From the NCBI RefSeq assembly GCF_036924535.1, contig NZ_JAZHRT010000001.1:5828001-5892000 (forward strand): DNA of 64,000 nucleotides. Direction: 5' to 3'. The translations under genes and the position numbers were made by a program. The notes under the pieces are model-generated. The model had not been told where the DNA came from, ran no database searches, and was given only the letters and a program-made list of their open reading frames with translations. This DNA is from Bradyrhizobium sp. AZCC 2262. GTDB taxonomy: Bacteria; Pseudomonadota; Alphaproteobacteria; Rhizobiales; Xanthobacteraceae. Below, one piece after another: positions 32,851 to 40,743 of this stretch (positions are counted from its first letter, which is position 1; each line of letters opens with the position of its first letter).

Positions 32851-33606
32851 ATGGCCGCGAACGACAACCGCCACTTGATCACGGTCGCCGACCCAACGGC
32901 GCTGGCGGCGACCGCCGCCGAACACGTGCTGGCCAGAACAGCCGCCAACAGCGGCCGCGTGGCGATCTGCCTGACCGGCGGATCGAGCCCGAAGCAGCTC
33001 TATCAGTTGCTGGCGACCGAGGCGTATCGCAGCCGGATCCCGTGGCAGCGCGTGCACTGGTTCATCGGCGACGAACGCTTCGTGCCGGCGGACGACCCGC
33101 TCAACAACATGGGCATGGCGCGAACGGCCTTCCTGGATCGATGCGCGCCGGCGGAGAACATTCATCCGATTCCGACCGCGACCGCCGACCCTGCTGATCC
33201 CGACCGGGGCGCCGCGCTTTACGAGCGGGAATTGCAGTCGTTTTACGGGGCCGACACGCTCGATCAAGCCAGGCCGCTGTTCGATCTCGTGCTGATGGGC
33301 GTGGGTCCCGACGGCCATACCGCATCGCTGTTTCCCGGCGATGGCGCACTCGACGAGACCGCGCGCTGGGTGGTCGGCGTGCCACGTGCGAATGTCGAGC
33401 CGTTCGTCCCGCGAGTTACCCTCACGCTGCCCACCCTTGCCTCCTGCCGCGAAATGCTGTTCGAGGTTGCGGGCGCGGAAAAGCGTGCGATCTTGACGCG
33501 CCTCTTCGCAGCCGAGAACCTGCCCGCCAACCGCGCGCGATCCACCGGCGAGACGGTCTGGCTGGTGGACCGCGCCGCGATTCCGGAGAATTTTGGTGGG
33601 CAGTAA
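32851..33606 (+). CDS. pgl: 6-phosphogluconolactonase
   Basis: Hydrolyses 6-phosphogluconolactone, the product of Zwf. The 251-residue protein is of the DevB/SOL type: CLTGGSSPKQLYQ, the WFIGDERFVP motif with conserved Asp-Glu-Arg, NNMGMAR, and LMGVGPDGHTASLFPG are all present. It lies three bases after zwf, and the next gene begins 11 bases before its stop codon. Confidence 0.95.
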   Translation: MAANDNRHLITVADPTALAATAAEHVLARTAANSGRVAICLTGGSSPKQLYQLLATEAYRSRIPWQRVHWFIGDERFVPADDPLNNMGMARTAFLDRCAPAENIHPIPTATADPADPDRGAALYERELQSFYGADTLDQARPLFDLVLMGVGPDGHTASLFPGDGALDETARWVVGVPRANVEPFVPRVTLTLPTLASCREMLFEVAGAEKRAILTRLFAAENLPANRARSTGETVWLVDRAAIPENFGGQ

Positions 33607-34117
33607 GACCCCTTGTGCGCTGGTGGTGATGGGCGTTTCCGGCTCGGGCAAGAGCACCATCGCCGATCATCTCGCTGGACGGCTCGGCTGGTGCTACGAG
33701 GATGGCGACAGGTTTCACCCGGCAAGCAACGTCGCGAAGATGAGCGCCGGCCATCCGCTGACGGACGAGGACCGCTGGCCGTGGCTGCAGGCGATCGCCG
33801 ACGAGATCGACCGCTTTGCGGCCGCCGGTGAGCGCGCCGTGATCGCCTGTTCGGCGCTGAAGCGCGCCTATCGCGACATTCTCGTGCACGGCCGCGACGA
33901 TGTCCGCATCGTCTTTCTCGACGGAACGCAGGATCTGATCGCGGCCCGCCTCGCCGCGCGCAAGGGGCACTTCATGCCGCCGGGCCTGCTCGCCAGCCAG
34001 TTCAAGACACTGGAGCGGCCGGGAACGCACGAACGGCCGATCACGGTATCGATCGATGCGCCGGTCGAAAAAATCGTGGATGACATCGTCACTCAATTGA
34101 ACCTGGTTCCCCAATGA
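33596..34117 (+). CDS. gntK: gluconokinase
   Basis: Phosphorylates gluconate to 6-phosphogluconate. The 173-residue protein has the P-loop GVSGSGKST, the DGDRFHP segment, ACSALKRAYRD and the FLDGTQDLIAARLAARKGHFMP motif typical of the GntK family. The start is a GTG at 33596 with GGAGA six bases upstream, inside the end of pgl; a TTG at 33593 is too close to that site. The ATGA overlap with the next gene shows coupling. Its presence lets gluconate join the pathway without glucose phosphorylation. Confidence 0.93.
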   Translation: MGSKTPCALVVMGVSGSGKSTIADHLAGRLGWCYEDGDRFHPASNVAKMSAGHPLTDEDRWPWLQAIADEIDRFAAAGERAVIACSALKRAYRDILVHGRDDVRIVFLDGTQDLIAARLAARKGHFMPPGLLASQFKTLERPGTHERPITVSIDAPVEKIVDDIVTQLNLVPQ

Positions 34118-34917
34118 CCCGCATTGCGCTTGTTGTCTCCGACGTCGACGGCACCCTGTTGACGAAGGACAAGGTCCTGACCGATGGCGCAAGAGCGGCC
34201 GTGCGCAAACTGCACGAGGCCGGCATCGGCTTCACCATCGTCTCCAGCCGGCCGACCATCGGGATGGGATTTCTGATCGAGCCGCTTTCGATCGCCCTTC
34301 CCATCGGCGCCTTCAACGGCAGCTCGATCGTCGATGACAAGCTCAGGCCGATCGAGCAGCATCTGATCGCCCCCGCCGCGGCGCAGCGCAGCCTCGACGT
34401 ACTCAATGCGTTCGGCGTCGATATCTGGTTGTTCACCAATGAGCGCTGGTACACGCGCAATCCCGACGGCGAATACGTCCCCCACGAAAAACGCGCGATC
34501 AAGGCCGATCCGACCATCATTCCGGATTTCACGCCGTATATCGGAGCGGCCTGCAAGATTGTCGGCGCCAGTTCGGACGCGGCGTTACTGCAGCGTTGCG
34601 AGGTGGCGATGAAGGAGGCGGTCGGCGCCGAGGCTACCGCGGTTCGCTCGCAGACCTATTATCTCGACGTCACGCCGCCCGGTCACGACAAGGGCACCTT
34701 CGTGGAAGCCATGGCGAAGCGGTTGGGTATTTCGGCCGCGGCGGTGGCAACTATCGGCGACATGGAGAACGATCTTCCGATGTTCGCAAAAAGCGGCGTG
34801 TCGTTTGCAATGGGCAACGCGGCCGACAACATCAAGCAGCGCGCGACGCATGTGACCGACAGCAACGAGCGGGACGGCTTTGCCGGCGCGATCGAGACGG
34901 TGCTGCAGCTCGGATAG
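34114..34917 (+). CDS. Cof-type HAD phosphatase
   Basis: Haloacid-dehalogenase superfamily phosphatase of 267 residues, probably acting on a sugar phosphate. Motif I is VSDVDGTLLT, motif II falls in FTIVSSRP, motif III is the lysine of HDKGTFVEAMAK and motif IV is GDMENDLPMF; a C2-type cap sits between them, as in the Cof/YbiV group. It is the last gene of the pentose-phosphate run and overlaps gntK by four bases. The exact substrate is unknown; family members have broad specificity. Confidence 0.9.
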   Translation: MTRIALVVSDVDGTLLTKDKVLTDGARAAVRKLHEAGIGFTIVSSRPTIGMGFLIEPLSIALPIGAFNGSSIVDDKLRPIEQHLIAPAAAQRSLDVLNAFGVDIWLFTNERWYTRNPDGEYVPHEKRAIKADPTIIPDFTPYIGAACKIVGASSDAALLQRCEVAMKEAVGAEATAVRSQTYYLDVTPPGHDKGTFVEAMAKRLGISAAAVATIGDMENDLPMFAKSGVSFAMGNAADNIKQRATHVTDSNERDGFAGAIETVLQLG

Positions 34918-35109
34918 GCCGGGCCGGCGTATCAAGCGCGGGTGAAGGATAAATCGAGGAATTCTCAAAGTCTTCATGCGGTGAATCCGCTCCTGTTGGC
35001 CGGCACGATCGGCAAGCGCGAGCCGGTGTCCGACCGCCGCCTCCTCCCATGAAGGCAGGTTCACCCCAGCCCGGGCCTGCCGCGGCGAAGGCGGATGCCG
35101 GCTCGCGCG

Positions 35110-35572
35110 ACCGCTCTCATAATGGTCTCGTTAGGGATTTGTAGCCACAAAACGCGACTCCGCGATCTCGCGACGCCTTGCGCCCGAGGTTTGCATCTTC
35201 GTTTGCCCTCCCGAAAGTCAGAGGGCGCAGGGAAGACCGGGTGCTTGCTGCACCCGCGGTCTCGCGTGCTATTTGCGCAAACAAAAGTGCACACGAGCAT
35301 ACAGGGCAGCGGGAGCATTCCGGCCTTCCCTGCGCAATGGCTTTACGGCTTACTTCGTGCTCTCCCCGGAGAACGGCTCTTTTGCCTCCGTCGCCAGCGA
35401 GACGGATCCCGCCAACTTAACGCCAGCACCGCGGCGCCCGAACCACACGACTTCGCCGTACGCGTCCGGCGCGTACGTCTTGCGCCATTCACGTCCACCG
35501 CATCTCACCGCACGTTCGTGACGATCGCGAAGCGCCCCTCATCTGCCGTGAGACGAGCGGAGTTATGCGGCT
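35110..35572. repeat. long dispersed repeat, family C, degenerate copy
   Basis: A 460-base stretch without a real gene but with open frames in several phases. It contains GGTGCTTGCTGCACCCGCG, TTTACGGCTTACTTCGTGC, ACCACACGACTTCGCCG and CACGTTCGTGACGATCGCG, which I recognise from memory as parts of a conserved non-coding block repeated across Bradyrhizobium chromosomes, where it is often mis-annotated as small hypothetical proteins. The block fills the space between the HAD phosphatase gene and the adenylate cyclase gene. Only one copy lies in this window, so the repeat nature is knowledge rather than observation. Confidence 0.6.
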
Positions 35573-37626
35573 GATTTGCCTCTCGCGTTAAGCGAAATAT
35601 TTTTGATTCCCGGGCTTGACACGACTTCGGAAAATCCGAATTGATTTGCCTGTCGGGAAAACTCGAAGCCGACCGGAGAGATCAGGCGGACATTTCGATT
35701 GCCTCCGGCTTTCTCTCCTGTCAGTTCGTAAACTTCAAACTCGGCTGCAAAGCCTTTCGGCTTGATCCGACCAACGCTCCTGAATTCGAAACGCGCTTCG
35801 ACCCGCTGCTTGACAGCCTCGCTGGCCAGCGCCGTCGTCCTGTATTCCTTGTTGAGCGATTCAAGGCGCGCGGCGAGGTTAACGGTCGCTCCCAGTACCG
35901 TGTAGTTCATCCGATCCGGCGAGCCGATGTTGCCGACCACGACATCGCCGACATGCAGGCCAAACCGGGTGTGGTAGGCCGGCCAGCCTTCACGCTCGAA
36001 CGCGGCGTTGAGTTCGCGGTTGGCCTTGATGCAGGCAAGCACGGCCGCGCACGCCTTCGCGACATGGTCCTCGTCCTCGATCGGCGCATTCCAGATCGCC
36101 ATCACGGCATCGCCGATAAATTTATCGACCGTGCCCTTGTTCGCCATGATGGCCTCTGACAAGGCCGCGAAGTAGCGGGAGGTGAACTGCATCACCTGGG
36201 TCGGATCCCTGTTCTCGGTGAGGCCGGTGAAGTTGGCGACGTCGGTGAACAGCACCGTCACCTCCCGTCGCGCGCCTCCGAGCGTCATCGCATCGCCGGT
36301 TTCCACGAGCTGCTGGACCAGACGTTTCGGAACGAAGTTCGAAAATGTCTGAACCAGCGTACGCATGGTGAAGACCGATCGGCCCAGATCGTCGATCTCG
36401 CGGATTGGCGAGTGCAATTGCGGCGAGCCGGTAAACCGGAAATTCTGGATATCGTCCGTCTCGCGGGCCAGCGTATGCAATGAACCCGACAGCATCGACC
36501 CCAGCGCGAAGGCGATCGGCAGAGTGGCCAGCACGAAAACGAGGGCGACGATAAACAGCCTCCGGCGATCGGCCTCGATCTCGGCATAAAATTCGTCAAC
36601 CGGCGCAAACAGGCCGAGACGAAGGTTCGCGGGGCCGGCAAGCGCAATGGGACGGATCGCCGCCGCATAGGTTCTGCCCTCGCCATCCCTGAAGAATCGC
36701 TGCGCAATGCCGCCCTTCCGCCATGACGCGATCACACCGGACATGCCGATGGTATCGATGTCGCTGAGCCGCGGCAGCCCATCCGACCGCCCCTGCACCC
36801 GCGCCATTGCCATCAGCCGCGTCATGTCGGGATGGGCGAGTACCCGGCCGGCATCATCGAACAGGAAGGCAAGCCCGGATTGGCCGAGTTGCTGCTTGCG
36901 CAGCATGGTCTGGGCTTCCGTCAGAAAAATATCGCCGGCCACGACGCCGCGGCGGCCTTCGGCGATCGGCACCCGAAGGGTGTAGCCGGCCTCCCCGGTC
37001 GCAAAGAACATGTAGGGCTCGGTGAGCAGGCCGGCATCGGGTTCGTGGGCCCCCTTGAACCAGGGCCGCTCGCGCGGATCGTAGTCGGTCGGTCGCGGGA
37101 GCGGTGCAACAGGTACCAGCTTGTCGGACAAAAACTGGACGGACGACATTGGGCTCTCGCCGCCGTTGGATTTTGCAATGATGACAAGCCGGAATTTGGC
37201 GTCATCCGGAGCCCCAAGACGCGCCCTCCCCGCGGCACCAACACGATCGATGAAACCCATCTCGAGGAACGAGCCGTCATCGTAGCCCATATACAGATTG
37301 TAGAGCTGCTTGTTGTTCCGCAGCATCGACGCCAGCACGACGAGCAGCCGCGGGTTGTCCCGAATATCCGCCGACTGTACCGAGGTCAGTCCCGCAAGAA
37401 TTTCGAGGCTATCGCGCACGGTCTTGAGCTGGGCGTCGATCCGGTCAGCCGAAACTTCCGCGACCGTATCGAGGAAAGAGCTAGCTGCAGACCGCGTGAT
37501 CTCCGTAACCCGGCTGAAGCTCAGATAGACAAGCGTAAGGCCGACGAACAGAACGATCCCGACGAACAGCGCGATGATCGAGGCTCTGAAGCCGACTTGA
37601 AAGCGTGGTTCGGGCGACGCTGGCAT
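35563..37626 (-). CDS. membrane adenylate/guanylate cyclase with extracellular sensor domain
   Basis: Class III nucleotide cyclase of 687 residues. A transmembrane helix near 15-37 is followed by a large periplasmic sensor region (about 38-350) of the double-Cache type, with PRERPWFKGA and TEPYMFFATGEAGYTLRVPI as in chemoreceptor ligand domains. A second transmembrane helix (about 358-380) leads to a HAMP-like linker and then the cyclase domain from VTVLFTDVANFTGLTE; both metal aspartates (FTD and KFIGDAVMAIW) and the GDVVVGNIGSPDRMNYTVLGATVNLAARL stretch are present. The last 40 residues after YELTGEK are not conserved and run towards the repeat. Confidence 0.9.
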   Translation of the reverse strand: MPASPEPRFQVGFRASIIALFVGIVLFVGLTLVYLSFSRVTEITRSAASSFLDTVAEVSADRIDAQLKTVRDSLEILAGLTSVQSADIRDNPRLLVVLASMLRNNKQLYNLYMGYDDGSFLEMGFIDRVGAAGRARLGAPDDAKFRLVIIAKSNGGESPMSSVQFLSDKLVPVAPLPRPTDYDPRERPWFKGAHEPDAGLLTEPYMFFATGEAGYTLRVPIAEGRRGVVAGDIFLTEAQTMLRKQQLGQSGLAFLFDDAGRVLAHPDMTRLMAMARVQGRSDGLPRLSDIDTIGMSGVIASWRKGGIAQRFFRDGEGRTYAAAIRPIALAGPANLRLGLFAPVDEFYAEIEADRRRLFIVALVFVLATLPIAFALGSMLSGSLHTLARETDDIQNFRFTGSPQLHSPIREIDDLGRSVFTMRTLVQTFSNFVPKRLVQQLVETGDAMTLGGARREVTVLFTDVANFTGLTENRDPTQVMQFTSRYFAALSEAIMANKGTVDKFIGDAVMAIWNAPIEDEDHVAKACAAVLACIKANRELNAAFEREGWPAYHTRFGLHVGDVVVGNIGSPDRMNYTVLGATVNLAARLESLNKEYRTTALASEAVKQRVEARFEFRSVGRIKPKGFAAEFEVYELTGEKAGGNRNVRLISPVGFEFSRQANQFGFSEVVSSPGIKNISLNARGKSAA

Positions 37627-37639
37627 TCAACAGACCCTT

Positions 37640-38007
37640 CTAGAAGGGATTGACGTAGTTCGTGATTGCGACCTGCCGCAGCAGCACTTGCCGGATGAAG
37701 TGGCTCGCCTTGACATGATCGGTAAAAATCGCGGCGACGCCCGTGCTGCCGGCAGGCAATCGCGGCGCGAGCGCGGAATCGTCGAGCTTGATCCGGACGA
37801 CGAACGGCGCCGACTGGATCTGCGACGGGGTAACGGCCAGGCCGGATCGTGACCTGCCCGGTCGAGATCGCCTGCAGTACTGTTTCAACACGGCCGGTGT
37901 AGACCTGTCCCGGAAACGTCTTGAAGGTAACCTCGACCGGCTGCCCGCTTTCGATGTAGCGGGCGTTGATCTGCTGGATCTCGGCGCCCAGCAACGCTTT
38001 CTCCCTT
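37640..38007 (-). pseudogene. 3' fragment of an HlyD-family membrane fusion protein, frameshifted
   Basis: Only the last part of a secretion-type membrane fusion protein remains. One frame from about 38000 reads EIQQINARYIESGQPVEVTF and GQVYTGRVETVLQAISTGQV; near 37840-37870 the similarity moves to the next frame, which reads GLAVTPSQIQSAPFVVRI and continues to AITNYVNPF before its stop at 37640. The upstream end meets a stop codon just before 38000, so the whole N-terminal half is gone. No transporter partner is near. I regard it as decayed DNA between the cyclase and the FGE genes. Confidence 0.75.
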
Positions 38008-38124
38008 TATTGCTTTCGTTGTTGAGCCTTCTTCAGTCGACCGCATTCAGCTTCGTCTCACACCGGGCATCGCGTTACGGGGGAGACCGAGTGGATCGCT
38101 TGCGCCGTGGCCTCTTGGTACTGG

Positions 38125-39126
38125 CTATCCGCTCCTTTCGTTCGCTGCTGTTGGACGGATAACGCATCTGAAACTGACGTGGCTGGTCGAGGTATCCACC
38201 GCTTCGGCATGGCGCGCGGCCGGGCGGTAGCGGCGGCAGTAGTTTGGTGCGCAAAGATGCGAGCCGCCCTTCAGAACCTTGCGCGGAATGCGGATGTTCG
38301 GTTGACATGGATCAAGACTTGCTGCTTCGGGGCCGCCGCGCGGATTGAGCGGGATGCAGCACGCCTTCGGCGCATCAGCTTCATGCTTCTGCGACCACCA
38401 GTCGCAGGTCCACTCCCAGACGTTGCCGATCATGTCGTGCAGGCCGTAGCCGTTGGGTGGAAAGGCCGTCACTGGCGAGGTGTGCTCGTAGCCGTCTTCG
38501 TTATGGTTATGCCGTGGAAAATCACCCTGCCAGGTGTTGGCCATATGCACGCCGCCGGGCGTAAACTCGTCGCCCCAGGCGAACTCGGCGCCGTCAAGTC
38601 CGCCGCGTGCGGCAAACTCCCATTCCGCTTCCCTCGGCAAATCCTTGCCCACCCATTTAGCATAGGCCAGCGCATCGGCAAACGAGACATGCACGACAGG
38701 GTGATTATCGAGCACGTTGATATTGGTCCTGGGACCGTAGGGATGACGCCAGTCGGCGCCTTCCATAAACGACCACCACTGGCTCCAGTCGCACAGATCG
38801 AAGGTCGATCGCGGCCTTATGAACACGAGCGAGCCCGCATAGAGCATATGCGGCAGGGCGCCGGGATAGTCCTTCGGGTCGGGGGGGACTTCCGCCGTCG
38901 TCACATGGCCCGTCGCCATGACGAATTGCTTGAATTGCCGGTTCGTCACCGGCGTCCGGTCGATCCAGAAGCCGTCGACCGCAGCCCGGTGGCTTGGCGC
39001 TTCCTCGGGATAGTGCCGGTCCGATCCCATCCGAAACGTACCGCCGGGGATCCAGACCATGTCGTCGGCGCGATCATCGGATGATCGAACGCCCTGCTCC
39101 TTGTCCAGCCGCAGCATCGCTGTCAT
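38125..39126 (-). CDS. formylglycine-generating enzyme (FGE-sulfatase family)
   Basis: Predicted to oxidise a cysteine in CxPxR of sulfatases to formylglycine. The 333-residue protein carries the family start MVWIPGGTFRMGS, the VTNRQFKQFV segment, LPREAEWEFAARGG, GNVWEWTCDWW and, decisive for function, KVLKGGSHLCAPNYCRRYR with Cys292 and Cys297 spaced like the catalytic pair of the human enzyme. Many family members lack these cysteines and do other jobs; this one keeps both. No sulfatase gene lies in the window, so its target must be elsewhere. No signal peptide is seen, so it acts in the cytoplasm. Confidence 0.9.
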   Translation of the reverse strand: MTAMLRLDKEQGVRSSDDRADDMVWIPGGTFRMGSDRHYPEEAPSHRAAVDGFWIDRTPVTNRQFKQFVMATGHVTTAEVPPDPKDYPGALPHMLYAGSLVFIRPRSTFDLCDWSQWWSFMEGADWRHPYGPRTNINVLDNHPVVHVSFADALAYAKWVGKDLPREAEWEFAARGGLDGAEFAWGDEFTPGGVHMANTWQGDFPRHNHNEDGYEHTSPVTAFPPNGYGLHDMIGNVWEWTCDWWSQKHEADAPKACCIPLNPRGGPEAASLDPCQPNIRIPRKVLKGGSHLCAPNYCRRYRPAARHAEAVDTSTSHVSFRCVIRPTAANERSG

Positions 39127-39711
39127 GGCATTTCAACCGGTTTTTCATTCCAATTGCTGCGGACAAGCGCCCCATGAATTCCCAGGTCCGAGCTTCTTGG
39201 TTTCCCTAGATTCACCCTTACGTTGACAGATCAGTGATCGGTAAGTTCCCCTTCCCCATTTTCCCTCAGCGATTCCCGCAACGTAACCGAAGTCAGTGCT
39301 GATGTGATGTACAGTTTGTGCCAATCTTCGAAGCCGCACTTCCCCTGCAAAAACGCTGCAGCACAATCGTTGACCATTCAGCTGTTGCGAACACAGGCTT
39401 GTCCGACAATTCAAATCAAAGCTTCGCATCGCGCCGGAACCGTCAAAGTGACGCTCGCTCAAAAATTGAGTTGTGCTTGTCCGGGTTTCGCATAACCTTA
39501 TCCAGGTCTATCGGGAGTTCGCAACCGTCAACCGAATGGAAGGCTACTTCACGGTGTCGCTGCCGCTAGCCCTTGATACCAATGCAATGACAGTCGATGC
39601 GGGCAAGAGCATAAAGGCCAAATTCCAGGACGACATACGACCTGCACCTCGATTCAGGCGCATTCCGTCGAATGCTATCGAATAGAGCAGCGAATCAGCG
39701 GGCTTTGACCG
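39127..39711. other. divergent intergenic region between the FGE and AraC genes
   Basis: About 585 bases, less GC-rich than the flanks and without a frame that looks like protein. It must contain the promoters of both neighbours. A GGAAC near 39440 lacks a partner at the right distance. I saw no strong hairpin or repeat. Confidence 0.5.
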
Positions 39712-40743
39712 ATGGACGACTTGACCGTCAGTACGTCTCGCGTCGATGGTTTTGAAGGTTTTCGCGACGCCGTCCACGGCTCGCATGTCGATGTGATGCA
39801 GCTTCAGCCCGGCCGGTTTCGCGGCCTGCTGACCCACATCGGCGTCGGCGACTTCTCCCTCAGCGTCGGATCGTTCTCTGTCGGGCTCCGGACACAGCGG
39901 ACCTCGTCCGATCCCAAGCTGATCGTCGGCATGCTGCTGCACGCCGAAAACCGCGTCACACACTGGTCGTACGACATGGATCCCGGAGATGTTCTGGTGA
40001 TCCCGCCTAGCATCGACCATGACGGCCGATTCCACGGCGCCTCGTCGTATGCGGCGCTCCGGCTCGATCTGGCCGACGTGGCCGGCGTGTTCCAGGGCGA
40101 GAGCTGGATGAACGATCCCGCGAACTGGCGCCGCAGAAATCGCTATCGCGCCGACCCGCGCGTCGGCGCAGAGGCCGTGACAAAATTGCGCGCGATCGTG
40201 TCGCGGCTCTCCGATCCGGACGGGCGCGTGTCGCCGGAGGCCGCCGACTTCTGGAGACGGGCGATCATCGATGTCGTCACCGCGACCGTCATGCATTCGC
40301 AACCGCCCACGACAGAACCGGTCCCGTCGGCGATCCGGTTAACGCGGAATGCCGAGCATTATATCGAAGCCGCCGGCCCCAGGCCCGTGCACGTCTCCGA
40401 GATTTGCGCCGAGTGCGGCGTATCCCGCCGCAGCCTTCATCGCGCGTTCGACGAAGTGCTCGGCATCGGTCCGGTCACGTTCCTTCAGCGCAAGCGGCTA
40501 TGCGATATTCATTCCGCGCTTCGTGACTGCGATCCCGCCACGACGACCATCGCGGAAATCGCCCTGCAGCATGGCTTTCTTAATCTCGGAAGGTTTTCCG
40601 GCTACTACCGCGCGCTGTTCGACGAATATCCGTCCGAGACGTTCGGCAAGCGTTATCCCGGCCGGGGCCGGCTGCGGCGGCCGGAGCCTGCCGCTATTTC
40701 GACCGCTGCATCGCCGGCTTCTCGGTCGACCTCGCCGCACTGA
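39712..40743 (+). CDS. AraC family transcriptional regulator
   Basis: Transcription factor of 343 residues. The N-terminal 200 residues form a sensor domain with a cupin-like segment (MDPGDVLVIPPSIDHDG). The C-terminal DNA-binding part has two helix-turn-helix motifs: VSEICAECGVSRRSLHRAFDEVLGIGPVTFLQRKRL and ATTTIAEIALQHGFLNLGRFSGYYRALFDEYPSETF, the standard AraC arrangement. The last 20 residues are Ala/Ser/Pro-rich and overlap, on the other strand, the end of the GH15 gene by 50 bases. What it controls is unknown; the divergent FGE gene is a possible target. Confidence 0.92.
   Translation: MDDLTVSTSRVDGFEGFRDAVHGSHVDVMQLQPGRFRGLLTHIGVGDFSLSVGSFSVGLRTQRTSSDPKLIVGMLLHAENRVTHWSYDMDPGDVLVIPPSIDHDGRFHGASSYAALRLDLADVAGVFQGESWMNDPANWRRRNRYRADPRVGAEAVTKLRAIVSRLSDPDGRVSPEAADFWRRAIIDVVTATVMHSQPPTTEPVPSAIRLTRNAEHYIEAAGPRPVHVSEICAECGVSRRSLHRAFDEVLGIGPVTFLQRKRLCDIHSALRDCDPATTTIAEIALQHGFLNLGRFSGYYRALFDEYPSETFGKRYPGRGRLRRPEPAAISTAASPASRSTSPH

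Noticed and set aside
27241..33660. Open frame of 2139 codons on the minus strand
   Set aside because: It is antisense to tal-pgi, gnd, zwf, pgl and gntK, all with intact motifs. Its length comes from high GC at third positions; composition is Arg/His/Asp-rich without domains, and it has no start context.
35095..35574. Overlapping small frames between the HAD phosphatase and the cyclase
   Set aside because: They fall in a repeat block with several open phases; similar hypothetical proteins in databases are, as far as I recall, translations of the same repeat.
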